Shown here one piece after another: positions 41,650 to 51,448 of a stretch of 64,000 nucleotides of DNA (positions are counted from its first letter, which is position 1; every line of letters starts with the position of its first letter). Source of the DNA: Leptobrachium leishanense (lineage: Eukaryota; Chordata; Amphibia; Anura; Megophryidae); NCBI GenBank assembly GCA_009667805.1, contig CM019071.1:49420693-49484692 (forward strand), read 5' to 3'. Below the pieces are notes generated by a model, which worked only from the letters and a program-made list of their open reading frames with translations, was not told where the DNA came from and did no database searches. The position numbers and the translations under genes are program-made.

Positions 41650-42702
41650 CTAATACTTTTCTTCATTCTTGGCAGTTTGTTTGATAAGGATCTCCTTGAG
41701 GAAGAACCTCACCAATGGGGCTTGGTATTCTTCTGCTCCCAATTCTCCCAAATTTAGCAGTATTCGTGTAATTCTCAGATTATTATAAGGGTTGGCTGTT
41801 AGATTTTCGAAACGTGAGGCGAAATTTTCTGCTCGTTCAACTTCGATTACTTCTGTATCTTCCCCATACTCCCCCATTAATTTTACGCCGAAGAATTTCA
41901 GCATCATTTTGTATGCTCTGCGGAGTCTTTGCTGAACCTTTGAGGTGTTAATCATAAGACATGTCTCTTGAGGGTTCAGAGGAGTGGAGTAGAAATTTCG
42001 GCCTTGTGACCGGGTTGGGAAGAGCCATTGGATATAATCATGATTGAGTTCTAATAGTTCGTAGTCATTGTGCCATTTGTGCAACATAATTTCAATAAAT
42101 TCGCCTCCAGGTTCAAATTTTCTCCAATTCATATAAAATTCGTAGTTTGGCATGGGAGGTTGGGCCTCTTGCTTGCAGAGCAGGACTTTGGCTTGATCAG
42201 TTGTTAGCAATGGTTTTGCAGCCGCTTTTGCGGCCTGGTCAGCACGCCTGTTGCCTTTCGGGATTTCATCATGGCCTTTCTGGTGGCCACGACAGTGCAT
42301 AATACTGACAGCACTTGGTTTCCATACAGCTTCTAGGAGGGCTATTATTTCAGCTGCATACTTGATTTGTTGTCCTGAGGAAGTAAGTAGGCCTCTTTCT
42401 TTGCAGAGTGCACCATGTGCATGGACAGTCATAAAGGCATATTTGGAGTCAGTGTAGATATTTACTCTTTTGCCTTCGGAAAGTTGTAGAGCCCTGGTTA
42501 GGGCTGTTATTTCGGCCAGTTTTGCAGATGTATGGCCTGGTAGAGAATTTGCTTCAATAATCTCTTCTGCTGAGACGACTGCATAGCCGGAGACTTTCTT
42601 CCCATCATCCATGTAACTGCTACCATCAGTGAATAGCTGTAGATCGTATTTGTCTAGGGGTACGTCTTTCAAATCTGGCCTGCTACTGAACACTTCTTCC
42701 AT
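41650..42702 (-). CDS. RNase H fused to an OGFr-like domain (ERV frame, 350 residues)
   Basis: This is the one long intact frame of the provirus. Residues about 20-165 are retroviral RNase H, with the four acidic catalytic residues visible: Asp26 (FTDGSS), Glu64 (LAEITAL), Asp85 (YTDSKY) and Asp155 (RRADQAAK), plus HCRGH. After a short linker, residues about 186-345 match the conserved domain of the opioid growth factor receptor: NYEFYMNWRKF, NHDYIQWLFP, RLRRAYKMMLKFFGVKL and NNLRITRILLNLGELG, then EEYQAPLVRFFLKE. In OGFR this domain is the conserved N-terminal part, whose biochemical role is unclear. Here it is intron-free and stands where integrase normally begins. The listed ATG is internal to pol; the frame is open further upstream to the shift at about 42740. 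Fusion as one protein is inferred, not shown. Whether the provirus is expressed cannot be judged. Confidence 0.88.
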   Translation of the reverse strand: MEEVFSSRPDLKDVPLDKYDLQLFTDGSSYMDDGKKVSGYAVVSAEEIIEANSLPGHTSAKLAEITALTRALQLSEGKRVNIYTDSKYAFMTVHAHGALCKERGLLTSSGQQIKYAAEIIALLEAVWKPSAVSIMHCRGHQKGHDEIPKGNRRADQAAKAAAKPLLTTDQAKVLLCKQEAQPPMPNYEFYMNWRKFEPGGEFIEIMLHKWHNDYELLELNHDYIQWLFPTRSQGRNFYSTPLNPQETCLMINTSKVQQRLRRAYKMMLKFFGVKLMGEYGEDTEVIEVERAENFASRFENLTANPYNNLRITRILLNLGELGAEEYQAPLVRFFLKEILIKQTAKNEEKY

Positions 42703-42733
42703 GACTTGGAGGCATTCATGATCTGGATCCTCT

Positions 42734-43112
42734 TCAGTCAGGCAGTAAAGTAGCAGGGTTCAAGGTAGCGATGAGGTCCAAATGAACCCGTGGATTCTCA
42801 CACATCATAGCTTGGTACTTCGTCATCCGGCTATTGCTGAACCAGTAACTTCCTTTTATATCAAGCAGGGCTTTGACAGCATGGGGCACCTTGACATGAA
42901 GAACTTGTCCAAGGGTCAGCTTGTCTGCTTCTGCTATCAGCATTGCGGTGGCTGCCACAGCTTTCAGGCATGGGGGTAGGCCGCAGGCCACAGGATCAAG
43001 TTGCTTGGAGAGATAGGCCACAGGCCTTGGCCAGGAGCCAAAATTCTGAATCAGCACTCCTGTAGCTGTTTGATTGTCTCCACTGGCTCCTTTCCATCCG
43101 CCTTCAAACACG
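42734..43112 (-). pseudogene. ERV pol, reverse transcriptase connection segment
   Basis: This continues pol on the other side of the L2 insertion: PVAYLSKQLDPVACGLPPC, then KVPHAVKALLD, typical of the thumb/connection leading into RNase H. A stop and frame change near 42735-42745 separate it from the next frame. Confidence 0.82.
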
Positions 43113-44718
43113 CGCTAGTTACCCTTTACTAAAGAAACCATCCCTCGATCCCAACTCTCCATCCAACTACCGCCCTGTATCCCTGCTTCCCTTTACCTCT
43201 AAGCTCTTAGAAAAACTAGTCTTCAACCGCCTCTCCCTCTTCCTGTCCTCCAATTCCCTACTTGACCCCCTGCAATCTGGCTTCCGTCCCCTACACTCAA
43301 CTGAAACTGCCCTCACCAAAGTCACCAACGACCTCCTAACTGCTAAAAAACACGGCCACTATTCTATTCTCATCCTGCTTGACCTCTCGGCTGCTTTTGA
43401 CACTGTTGACCACCCCCTCCTTCTACAGACCCTTAACTCTCTGGGTCTCGGTGACACTGCACTTGCTTGGGTTGACTCCTATTTATCCAACAGGTCCTTC
43501 TGTGTGTCCTTTGCTGGTAACTCCTCCTCCTCATTGCCTCTATCTGTTGGTGTACCTCAAGGCTCTGTCCTTGGTCCTCTGCTCTTTTCCATCTACACCT
43601 CCTCCCTGGGCAAAATCATCAACAGCTTTGGCTTTAATTACCACCTCTACGCTGATGACACTCAGATCTACCTCTCTACCCCTGATCTCTCTCCCCCTGT
43701 CCTTTCAAAAGTCAGTGACTGTTTATCTGGCATCTCCTCCTGGATGGCCTCCCACCACCTAAAGATCAACATGTCAAAGACTGAACTCCTACTTATTCCT
43801 CCCTCCAATGCCTCCCCACCTCCTGACTTCTCTATCACAGTGGAGGGTATCACCATCTCCCCATCAAACCAAATTCGCTGTCTTGGAGTTACACTTGACT
43901 CTGCTCTTTCCTTCATCCCCCACATCAAGTCTCTTTCCTCCTCCTGCAGATACCAACTGCGTAATATTTCCAGAATTCGGCCACTTCTTACCGCTGTCAC
44001 CACAAAACAACTCATACACGCCCTGGTAATCTCCCGACTCGACTATTGCAATAATCTCTTATGTGGCCTCCCCCTGTCCCGCCTCTCCTCCCTACAATCC
44101 ATCCTGAACGCCTCCGCCAGGCTAATTCACCTCACCCACCGCTCTGTCTCTGCCACTCCCCTCTGCGAGTCCCTTCACTGGCTCCCCATCCACTGCAGAA
44201 TTAAGTTCAAAATCCTTATCCTTACCTACAAAACCCTCACTAACTCAGCTCCCCACTACCTGTCCTCACTAATCACCAAATACACCCCAGCCCGCTCCCT
44301 AAGGTCAAACAGTGACCTGCGCCTAGCTTCTCCCCGCATCACCTCTTCCCATGATAGACTGCAGGATTTCTCACGCGCAGCCCCAACTCTCTGGAATGCT
44401 CTCCCTCGTACTGTCAGACTGTCCCCTAACTTATCTTCCTTCAAACGCTCCCTTAAAACATTCCTATTTAGGGAAGCCTACCACCCAACTCACTGACGCA
44501 ACCATCAATCACTCTCACCTTACAGTCCTCTCCTCCTGTTTCCAACCCCAACCCTCCCAGATTGTGAGTTCCTACGGGAATAGGGCCCTCATCTCCTCCT
44601 GTACTGTTTGTCAAATGTTGTTCAATGTATTGTAACCCTGTCTATACTGTGCTTATTGTACAGCGCTGCAGAATATGCTGGCGCTTTATAAATAAAGAAT
44701 AATAATAATAATAATAAT
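43113..44718 (+). mobile_element. L2-type LINE inserted in the ERV
   Basis: A 5'-truncated L2 element lies opposite to the ERV. It ends in the L2 tail (TGTACAGCGCTGCAGAATAT, then GGCGCTTTATAAATAAAG) and an (AAT)n tract. ERV pol resumes on each side, so it inserted after the provirus. Its junctions are near 43112 and 44718. Confidence 0.9.
43123..44496 (+). CDS. L2 reverse transcriptase, open C-terminal part
   Basis: One uninterrupted frame of about 458 codons: LKKPSLDP and [10 protein letters not shown], then [30 protein letters not shown] and the catalytic [13 protein letters not shown]. It ends [19 protein letters not shown] and a stop. The endonuclease and start are missing by truncation. 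The lack of stops suggests recent insertion. Without its own 5' end it is unlikely to be expressed. Confidence 0.88.
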   Translation, partial: PLLKKPSLDPNSPSNYRPVSLLPFTSKLLEKLVFNRLSLFLSSNSLLDPLQSGFRPLHSTETALTKVTNDLLTAKKHGHYSILILLDLSAAFDTVDHPLLLQTLNSLGLGDTALAWVDSYLSNRSFCVSFAGNSSSSLPLSVGVPQGSVLGPLLFSIYTSSLGKIINSFGFNYHLYADDTQIYLSTPDLSPPVLSKVSDCLSGISSWMASHHLKINMSKTELLLIPPSNASPPPDFSITVEGITISPSNQIRCLGVTLDSALSFIPHIKSLSSSCRYQLRNISRIRPLLTAVTTKQLIHALVISRLDYCNNLLCGLPLSRLSSLQSILNASARLIHLTHRSVSATPLCESLHWLPIHCRIKFKILILTYKTLTNSAPHYLSSLITKYTPARSLRSNSDLRLASPRITSSHDRLQDFSRAAPTLWNALPRTVRLSPNLSSFKRSLKTFLFREAYHPTH

Positions 44719-46196
44719 GCACGTACAGCTGGAAAGGCTTGCTGTGATCTGGCAGTCCCAGCGCAGGAGCTTCCATTAAGAGAGTCTTTAATTTTAGGAA
44801 AGCTGCTGTTTGCTCTTCTTCCCAGAGGAAGGGGTCATGCTCTCCTCCTTTGGTGGCTTGATGGAGGGGCTTAGCAATATCTGCGAAGTTGGGGATCCAC
44901 AGGCGGCAGAAGCCTGCAGCTCCCAGGAATTCACGGACTTGTCTCCTTGTCTTTGGTTGGGGTATTCGGCATACTGCTTCTTTTCTCTCTGCCCCCAGTG
45001 CACGCTTGGTACCTGTTAATTGAAAACCTAAATATTTCACAGTCTGTTTACATATTTGTGCTTTCTTTTTGGACACTCTGTAACCTGCAAGGCATAGCAG
45101 ATGTAGCAGGGCTTTTGTGGCAGAGAGACAGTCTTTTTCTGTGGGAGAAGCTAGTAATAAATCCTCTACATACTGTAGTAAAACAACTTTGTCTGGCTGA
45201 GCGTTGAAGGACAGGAGGTCCTGGCTGAGCACGCACCCAAAAATCATGGGCAAGTTCTTGAAACCTTGAGGGAGGCGTGTCCAGGTCATTTGATGGCGCG
45301 CCCCCATGGTAGATTCCTCCCACTGAAATGCAAAAAGGGGCTGGCTTGCCGGAGCCAGACGGATGCAAAAGAAAGCGTCTTTTAAATCAAGCACCGTGTA
45401 ATATTTTGTGTCTCCGGGAATTAATGCCAATAAATTGTATGGGTTGGGAACCACAGGGTGTAGAGTTACTGTGGCTTCGTTGACGGCTCATAAATCTTGG
45501 ACTGGGCGGTACTCTTGTGTGCCCTCTTTCAGTACTGGCAACAGGGGTGTGTTCCACGGTGACACGCAAAATTTCAATATGCCGTGGTCTTTAAGTCTCT
45601 GCAAATGTGTCTGGATATTTTGCTTGGCTTTTTGTGGGATATGATATTGTCTTAAAGCCACAGGTGTTGCACCAGGTTTTAAATCGACGTACACTGGAGG
45701 GATATTTACAGCTAGTCCGGGCGGGTTTTCCTCCGCCCACACTCCGGGGATGCCCAGAAGTAGTGTGTACGGGTCTGGGGCGGCCGGCGGGTTGGTGCCG
45801 AGCGCCATTCTTCTTCTCTTGGCATAATTACTGCAATTTTGACAGGTTGGGTGTGCTGGATGGCTGGGCTGTACTGCCGTGTAGAGCTGCCACTCTCAGG
45901 CAGGTCTAATCTAGCATGACCCCCGGGGAGAAATGTAATTTGGGCTTGCAATTTGCAAAGGAGATCCCGCCCCACTAGTTGGATGGGACATTCGGCATAT
46001 ACAGAAATTCATGTTCAACATTATGCCCACTCACACTACATTTTGGTGAAGCAAGGAAGGGGTACTTAGCGGACACCCCCATTGCTCCCACAATATCAAC
46101 TTCATTTCCCATTGGGGGTGCAATTTGTTGTGTTACGACAGAATATTCGGCACCGGTGTCAACCATAAAAATTTCATCTTTATTTCCCACCCTCAT
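44719..46196 (-). pseudogene. ERV protease and reverse transcriptase, first part
   Basis: The protease shows FMVDTGAEYSVV, the Asp-Thr-Gly active site, at about 46160. After two frame changes the reverse transcriptase runs from about 45808 with an in-frame stop at 45488-45490, then VLDLKDAFF, LPQGFKN and QYVEDLLL at about 45165. The usual Asp at the third position of YxDD is Glu here, so the catalytic pair is altered. The frame runs into the L2 insertion at about 44718. Confidence 0.86.
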
Positions 46197-46215
46197 AGTG
46201 ACCGTGGGCTCGTGA

Positions 46216-48038
46216 TTACCGAGTGGGATGGGCCCAGGTCCGTGTCAATATGTACCTTGCCCTTCCCGCCAGACCAAACCCTGCACCGGCACCATCATTT
46301 CTCTCATATCTGCCGTTTGTTACCTGACCATTGGAGGCCTGACCTCCCGATTCCCCAGCCTCCCCCTGTACCCCAAATTTAGCCAAAAATGCCAGACAAT
46401 TATTTTTCCAGTGACCTTCGCCCGGCACCAAGCGCACTGATTGGGTCCTAGGGGTTCCCCTACCTCTGCCTCCCCGACCTCTCGCTCTCCCTCTGTCCGG
46501 GGCACCTCTCCCTCCATTTCCCATTTATCCGACCACCCCTGTGTGCCCTTTTTGTCTCTTTATCTCCTCCCGCTTTTCTTCCAGATCCCGGTTATGATAC
46601 ACTTTATTAGCAATTTCTACCAATTCGCTAATACCTTTACCCAAAAACCCATCTTGTCTCTGTATTTTATTCCGTATGTCTCTCTGTGACTGACCCACAA
46701 AGGAAGAATTAATTAACCTCTGATTCTCCACAGCCTCAGGGTCAATAGGACTATACATCCTATATGCATCTAGTAATCTTTCTAGAAATGCACTTGGGGT
46801 TTCTTTAGAATCTTGCACAATATCCGCTATTTTCCCCATATTTGTGGGTTTCTTCCCTCCCGCTTTTACACCCATTATCACTGCTGTACGGTACGTCTGC
46901 AGGTGTGCAATGCCTGCCGCAGTATTGTACGGCCATTTGGGATCTGTTTTGGGGTAGCGTTCCTCTGCCCACGCTTCTGGCTGGGCTCTAGCATCTTCTA
47001 CGGCTTGGGCAAGTAGAATTTTTCACGCGCTACTATTTATTCGGGCTTTTTCCTCAGTGGTGAACATAGTCAGCATTAGTTGTTGACAATCTGCCCATGT
47101 GGGGTTATGTGTGAGCATGACTGACTCTATCATACTGGCCACCGCTGCGGGGTTAGTGGAATACAGTGGTTTGTGTGTTTTCCAATTGAACAGGTCTGTT
47201 GTCGTAAATGGGACATATGTGTATTGCACTGGCCCAGGTTCTCCGTTTTCCAGTACAGGGCCTGGCACCTCCCGTAGAGGCATTTGCATCTTACTTTTAC
47301 TGGGATTGTGCTGATATGGGTCTCGGGGTTTATATATTTTGTTCGCTGCGCGAGTGGTTGCACCTTGCTTTGCATCTTCACCCTCATCATCGCTGTCCTC
47401 TTGGGTTACTAGTTTATATACGTTCCCATCGGGCATTTCAATCTTTCCTGGTGGGACCTCTCTGTCTCCTCCACCCACTGCCCCCTCATCTTCCTCCGCA
47501 ATACCGCCTGCCGGAGCGGAGGAAGCCGGCGGAGCAGCAGCAGCCGCCCGCTCCCCCCCTCCGCCACCGCAACCGCGGCACGCAGAGCTTCTCTCGCTGC
47601 CCCATAATATGATGGATAGGGCGGGGACAGGGAATCAATCTCCTCCGGTTGTTCTACTAACACCGGTTTCTTTTTCTTATTATTTTCTCTATTTGGGGGT
47701 ACCTGCTTCTTGTTACGTCCCGCCATCATTATAAAATGACTTTTATCTTTTACACAATACCTCCATATATCTATATATGGGTACTGTTCAGGATGTCCGC
47801 ATTTCCCGGTTACTTGGGAATGCACTCTCTGTATTAACTCCGGGTCCATTGACCCCTGCTCTGGCCAATCTGGAACTAGCAGTGGCCATACAAGTGTACA
47901 CATTCCTGTTAATTTCTCTTTAGTTAACTCTACACCATAATCATGTGTTGTATATAGTGCTTCAAAATTCCGCACCATATACCCTAAGGGCGTCTCACCC
48001 TTCTTCACCTTGTTGGGCTTGGATGACCCATTACCCAT
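46216..48038 (-). pseudogene. ERV gag remnant
   Basis: It starts at the ATG at 48038 with MGNGSSKPNK, a myristoylated matrix start. A Pro/Ala-rich stretch near 47480-47600 contains a frame change. The capsid follows from 47478, with TTTDLFNWKTHKP and WADCQQLMLTMFT, then SAFLERLLDAYRMYSP near 46790. A basic Gly/Arg-rich nucleocapsid has one zinc knuckle split between two frames (CAWC in one, GHWKNNC in the other) near 46440. In-frame stops lie at 47023-47025 and 46525-46527. The capsid and knuckle layout is gammaretrovirus-like. Confidence 0.85.
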
Positions 48039-49136
48039 TGTTACTCTTAAGGGCAGTAACCTTTTTACGATACAGATATTACTTTTTAGCAAAAACACTT
48101 AAAATTTACTGTCTGGTACTTCAGTCAACAATTCATATATATCGGATTCGCTTCCTCCGTCAGTAGCTGGACTGCAGTCGCCGGAAACGTACCTTGGGAG
48201 TCCACTCTCAAGTTTGCTTTCTCGCTAGACGAGTAGGCGCACAATCACTCACAGCACTCTCAGCAATCATTCACAACCCATACTGTACCAGATACTTTCA
48301 GCACAAAACAATACATAAACAATTCAACTCTTTCTACTAGCCGAGGGCACACCGTCCCTCCTTTTGGCTCCTTATACCCCGTTAATTGAACTCTAACTCT
48401 TGACTGCTTGTGACTATGTGCACCCCATTCTATAACTACACTTCTGTCTGAAATTCCAATTTGCCTATGGGTAATCTACCCACCCGGCACCACTTCCTCT
48501 GCAGCTACCGCTGGCCCCAATGGGCCCTCTTCACTACACGACGTACACACTAGCACTTACTCAGGGCTCTCAGCCCAGTCACAGAAATCTCTCCTCCTTT
48601 CCTTTTGTTCACGTGTAGAACTTTATTTACAAACACTGACTACGACTATGCAACTCCACGTGACTCCCTTCTCCCTCACATACAGACTCTACCCGTTAGT
48701 TAACATCTGATCCCCCGGGTCCAGACACGCGCTAGCCACTCTGGCTCCTTTGCTTGTCCGTGCTTTTGGCGGCGGGTTCGGTATGTCAACGAGACCGTGG
48801 CCGCGGGTCTCCTTATCCGACTATGGCCGGATGTTTCCCTTTATACCGGTATTTCCATTAGACATACAAACATAGAAGACACTTTACCTATCGCCGCGCT
48901 GTTCACTGTTTCCTCGGACTCGGTGGTGTCCCAGCTTCCCGGGCCGGGGGTCCGTTTGGGACGAGACGAGGTCCATTGAACAGGAAATCCTGCTTGGCGC
49001 CTGCAGATGTCAGCTCACCTTCAACGGACGCCCAACCAGCGGGATTACTCGCACCTGCAGTCAACCGCTACAGTGTCCAGCAGTCGTTGCCGTGTCGGCA
49101 AAGGGCCTCATATCCCAGCTATCGAGCCCTCAGAAA

Positions 49137-49648
49137 TGTTACCGGAATCCACTTGGTTCACTCGGGCCGAGGCCGGACCGGACACGAACAAGGATTGTCT
49201 GGACACGAGTCTCTTCAGGAAAGGCAAACTTTATTGTGACGTCACAGAAGATGCTCAGACAGGATTGAATCGCAAAGACTGAGCCACGAGTTCACCCCGA
49301 CAAGGGGTCTTATACCCCAAATACATAATTAGGTACATTCCAATTAGCCCACCTCCCGGTGACACTATCCCACCCCACGTGGGTTAATACCTCCCTTAGT
49401 CTAATACAAAGACATTCCATTAAATTGGCCATAAATTGGCAAACTTCATGTTAGTTTCGATAGATCATGATTAGTTCTTACATTCAGTCCGGGCTATGCT
49501 CGCCTCCCTAACGCCTGTACTTATTTGTTGCGGGTAGCACCTGGTCTATCTTCTATGCTTCCCTTTGTCTTGCTGGGGCCTCTGTGACCTTGATGTATCC
49601 ACTTCTCATTCTATCCCTTCGTGCCAGGAACAGCCTCGATCTTTTCCA
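49137..49648 (-). repeat. ERV 5' LTR
   Basis: About 512 bp, nearly identical to 40881-41403. In minus orientation it runs from TGG to CA, with a TATA-like GTATAAG at about 49309-49315 and AATAAA at 49230-49235, about 75 bases further on, next to a TGACGTCA (CRE-like) site. Confidence 0.88.
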
Positions 49649-49654
49649 GGTTCA

Positions 49655-50040
49655 GTCACACAGACTGACCTGCATCTCTCTCCCTCTGCTACCAGGCCCA
49701 GTCCCTAATTTCAGGTCTCCTTTCCAGCTGTCTCCACTTCTCTCTCTAATTACTCTTACTAGCCCAAGTTTCTGGTCCTTCCCATGCAATCCCTACAATA
49801 TTCTTTCTGGCAGCCATCTTCACCTTTCCTCTGCTCCCATTTGTTTCACTTACTCTTGTCCCTTAAATTGTAAGCTCACGTGATGTCTGCCTGAGCACTT
49901 GGTTTAAAGTGCTGTATTACCTGGACGGTTATCCTACGGGCAGGGTTGTCTTTCCTCTTGTATCATGTACGTCTCCTGTTTGTGCGGGCCCCTTTGTAAA
50001 GCGCTATGGAATATGCTAGCGCTGTGTAAATGCCTTTAAC
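49655..50040 (+). mobile_element. L2-like LINE or SINE 3' fragment
   Basis: It ends with TTGTAAAGCGCTATGGAATA, then GCTAGCGCTGTGTAAATG, a diverged L2-type tail. The upstream 200 bases are pyrimidine-rich like L2 3' regions. The boundary is uncertain. Confidence 0.5.
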
Positions 50041-50554
50041 AGTAACTGTATAAAATACCCTTCAGGCTGTCTGTAAAAGGTGTATATGAATCATGAATGA
50101 GTTTCATGTTTTGACTTGGGTCCCTTATCCAAGATATTTTATTTATTCTATGCAAATATTGCAAACTCAACCTGGTGATCTCCTTTGAATACATCCCACA
50201 CACAATATTATTATTTTTATTTTTTATAAGGTTTTTTTTTAAATTCTGTAACGGACCTTTTTATTGTTATTCATAGGACCTTATATATTATTTCCAGGTG
50301 TGTTCATGCATTTTTCTTGCCCTGTTCGGCAGCTTATCGGCTTTTTCCAGTGGCTGGTCGATGCTCTGTTTGGCGTGTCGTCGGCTTATTTTAGATCGAT
50401 TCGGTGGATTGGCAGATGCATTCTGCAGTTTTTCGGCAGTTTTCTGACTCAAATTGCCTTTTTTCAGGCGATTCTGGCGGGTCGATTCGCCGCACTTGGC
50501 AAACGAGAGACCACCGAAACGACGGTGACATTTCGGGGCTTTCTGAATAACCCC

Positions 50555-50662
50555 TTTAACTAAACATACAAAAGAAAAACAAAGCCCATGTAAGATATCA
50601 GCAACATCAAATAAACACAATAGGTACATTTCATTTTTTGGTGGTACTGGCCCTTTAAAACA
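50555..50662 (-). mobile_element. piggyBac-like MITE fragment
   Basis: The reverse complement, starting AGGGCCAGTACCACC after TTAA, matches the first 100 bases of the element at 13797 (TATTGTGTTTATTTGATGTT, then GCTGATATCTTACATG). Confidence 0.75.
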
Positions 50663-50767
50663 CTTCTGGTCCCAAGCATTTTGTATAAGGGCTAGTTAAC
50701 CTGTATAAAGCGATGCTTCATAGGAGGATCGAGCCTTGCAGTGCCGAGAGCACTAACTGCGCTCAGC

Positions 50768-50856
50768 GAGGTGGCCAGACGGGCGTCGCGTGGAAGGAAT
50801 GTCCCCTCTCACGGACGTTCCTTCCGCTCTTAAAAACGTTCATCTGACCCCGGCCT
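50768..50856. mobile_element. Short copy of the GGGTCAGAC-end family
   Basis: About 89 bases: GGTGGCCAGACGGGCGTCGC at the left and CATCTGACCCCGGCCTT at the right. Confidence 0.5.
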
Positions 50857-51118
50857 TAATTTAACTGGTTTGGGTTTAGTCAAGAAAACTGAATAACACT
50901 GAGCAATTCTCAGCAAAAAAATGTTAAACGTGTAGAGGCTTGAAACCTGTTTTCTCATTTTTTTTCCACTACATACACAATACTGAAATACTCAGGTGCT
51001 CATTCACAGTGAAAGGGGATATATATGTTTTTTTGGCAACTTTATCTGGCGTTTCTCTCTAGTGCTTATCGTTAAAGGGATAGAAAGTACTTGGTGCACT
51101 CTACAGATATTGCTTTAC

Positions 51119-51448
51119 AACAAGGGTCAGCAAGCTTGGCCCTCCATGTTTTGGAACTACATCTCCCACAAAGCTCGGTCAATCTAATAAGTGACTAAGC
51201 GTCACGGGGGGGGGGGGGGGTGCAGTACCAAAACATCTGGTGGGCTAAGGTTGCAGAGCCTTGCTTTAAAGAGACATTGTAGCCACCATGACCACTTTAG
51301 TGCATTTAAATGACTATAGCAGGGACCAGAGCCTTCGCCCTCCAGATCTATTAAAACTACATCTCCCATGATGCTCAGTTATTCAGTAGATTGGCTGAGC
51401 CTCATAGGAATGTAGCTCCAAAACATCTGGAGATTTCTGATCCCTGGG
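51119..51448. mobile_element. Two related hAT-like MITEs
   Basis: About 51119-51262 and 51322-51447. Both carry the inverted CTCCAGAT-like and AAAACATCTGG segments and ACTACATCTCCCA in the centre, as in 3014-3150. The first contains a run of about 14 G near 51206. Confidence 0.65.

Larger units (their letters stand above)
40881..49648 (-). mobile_element. Endogenous retrovirus, gamma/epsilon-like, with captured OGFr domain
   Basis: The provirus runs on the minus strand: 5' LTR 49137-49648, leader, gag, protease, reverse transcriptase, RNase H, OGFr domain, 3' LTR 40881-41403. The matrix start with MGNGSS (myristoylation), the capsid motifs and a single CCHC knuckle place it near gammaretroviruses. 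No integrase or env was found between RNase H and the 3' LTR. An L2 LINE (43113-44718) interrupts pol. The two LTRs differ by about ten substitutions and a 12-base indel by eye, so the insertion is not very old. Gag and pol contain in-frame stops at 47023, 46525 and 45488 plus frameshifts, so it is not competent. The primer site and target duplication were not identified with confidence. Confidence 0.9.

Noticed and set aside
44642..45454. 270-residue frame taken as one protein
   Set aside because: Its last residues (a run of Tyr and beyond) are read from the inserted L2 tail; the real pol segment ends near 44718.
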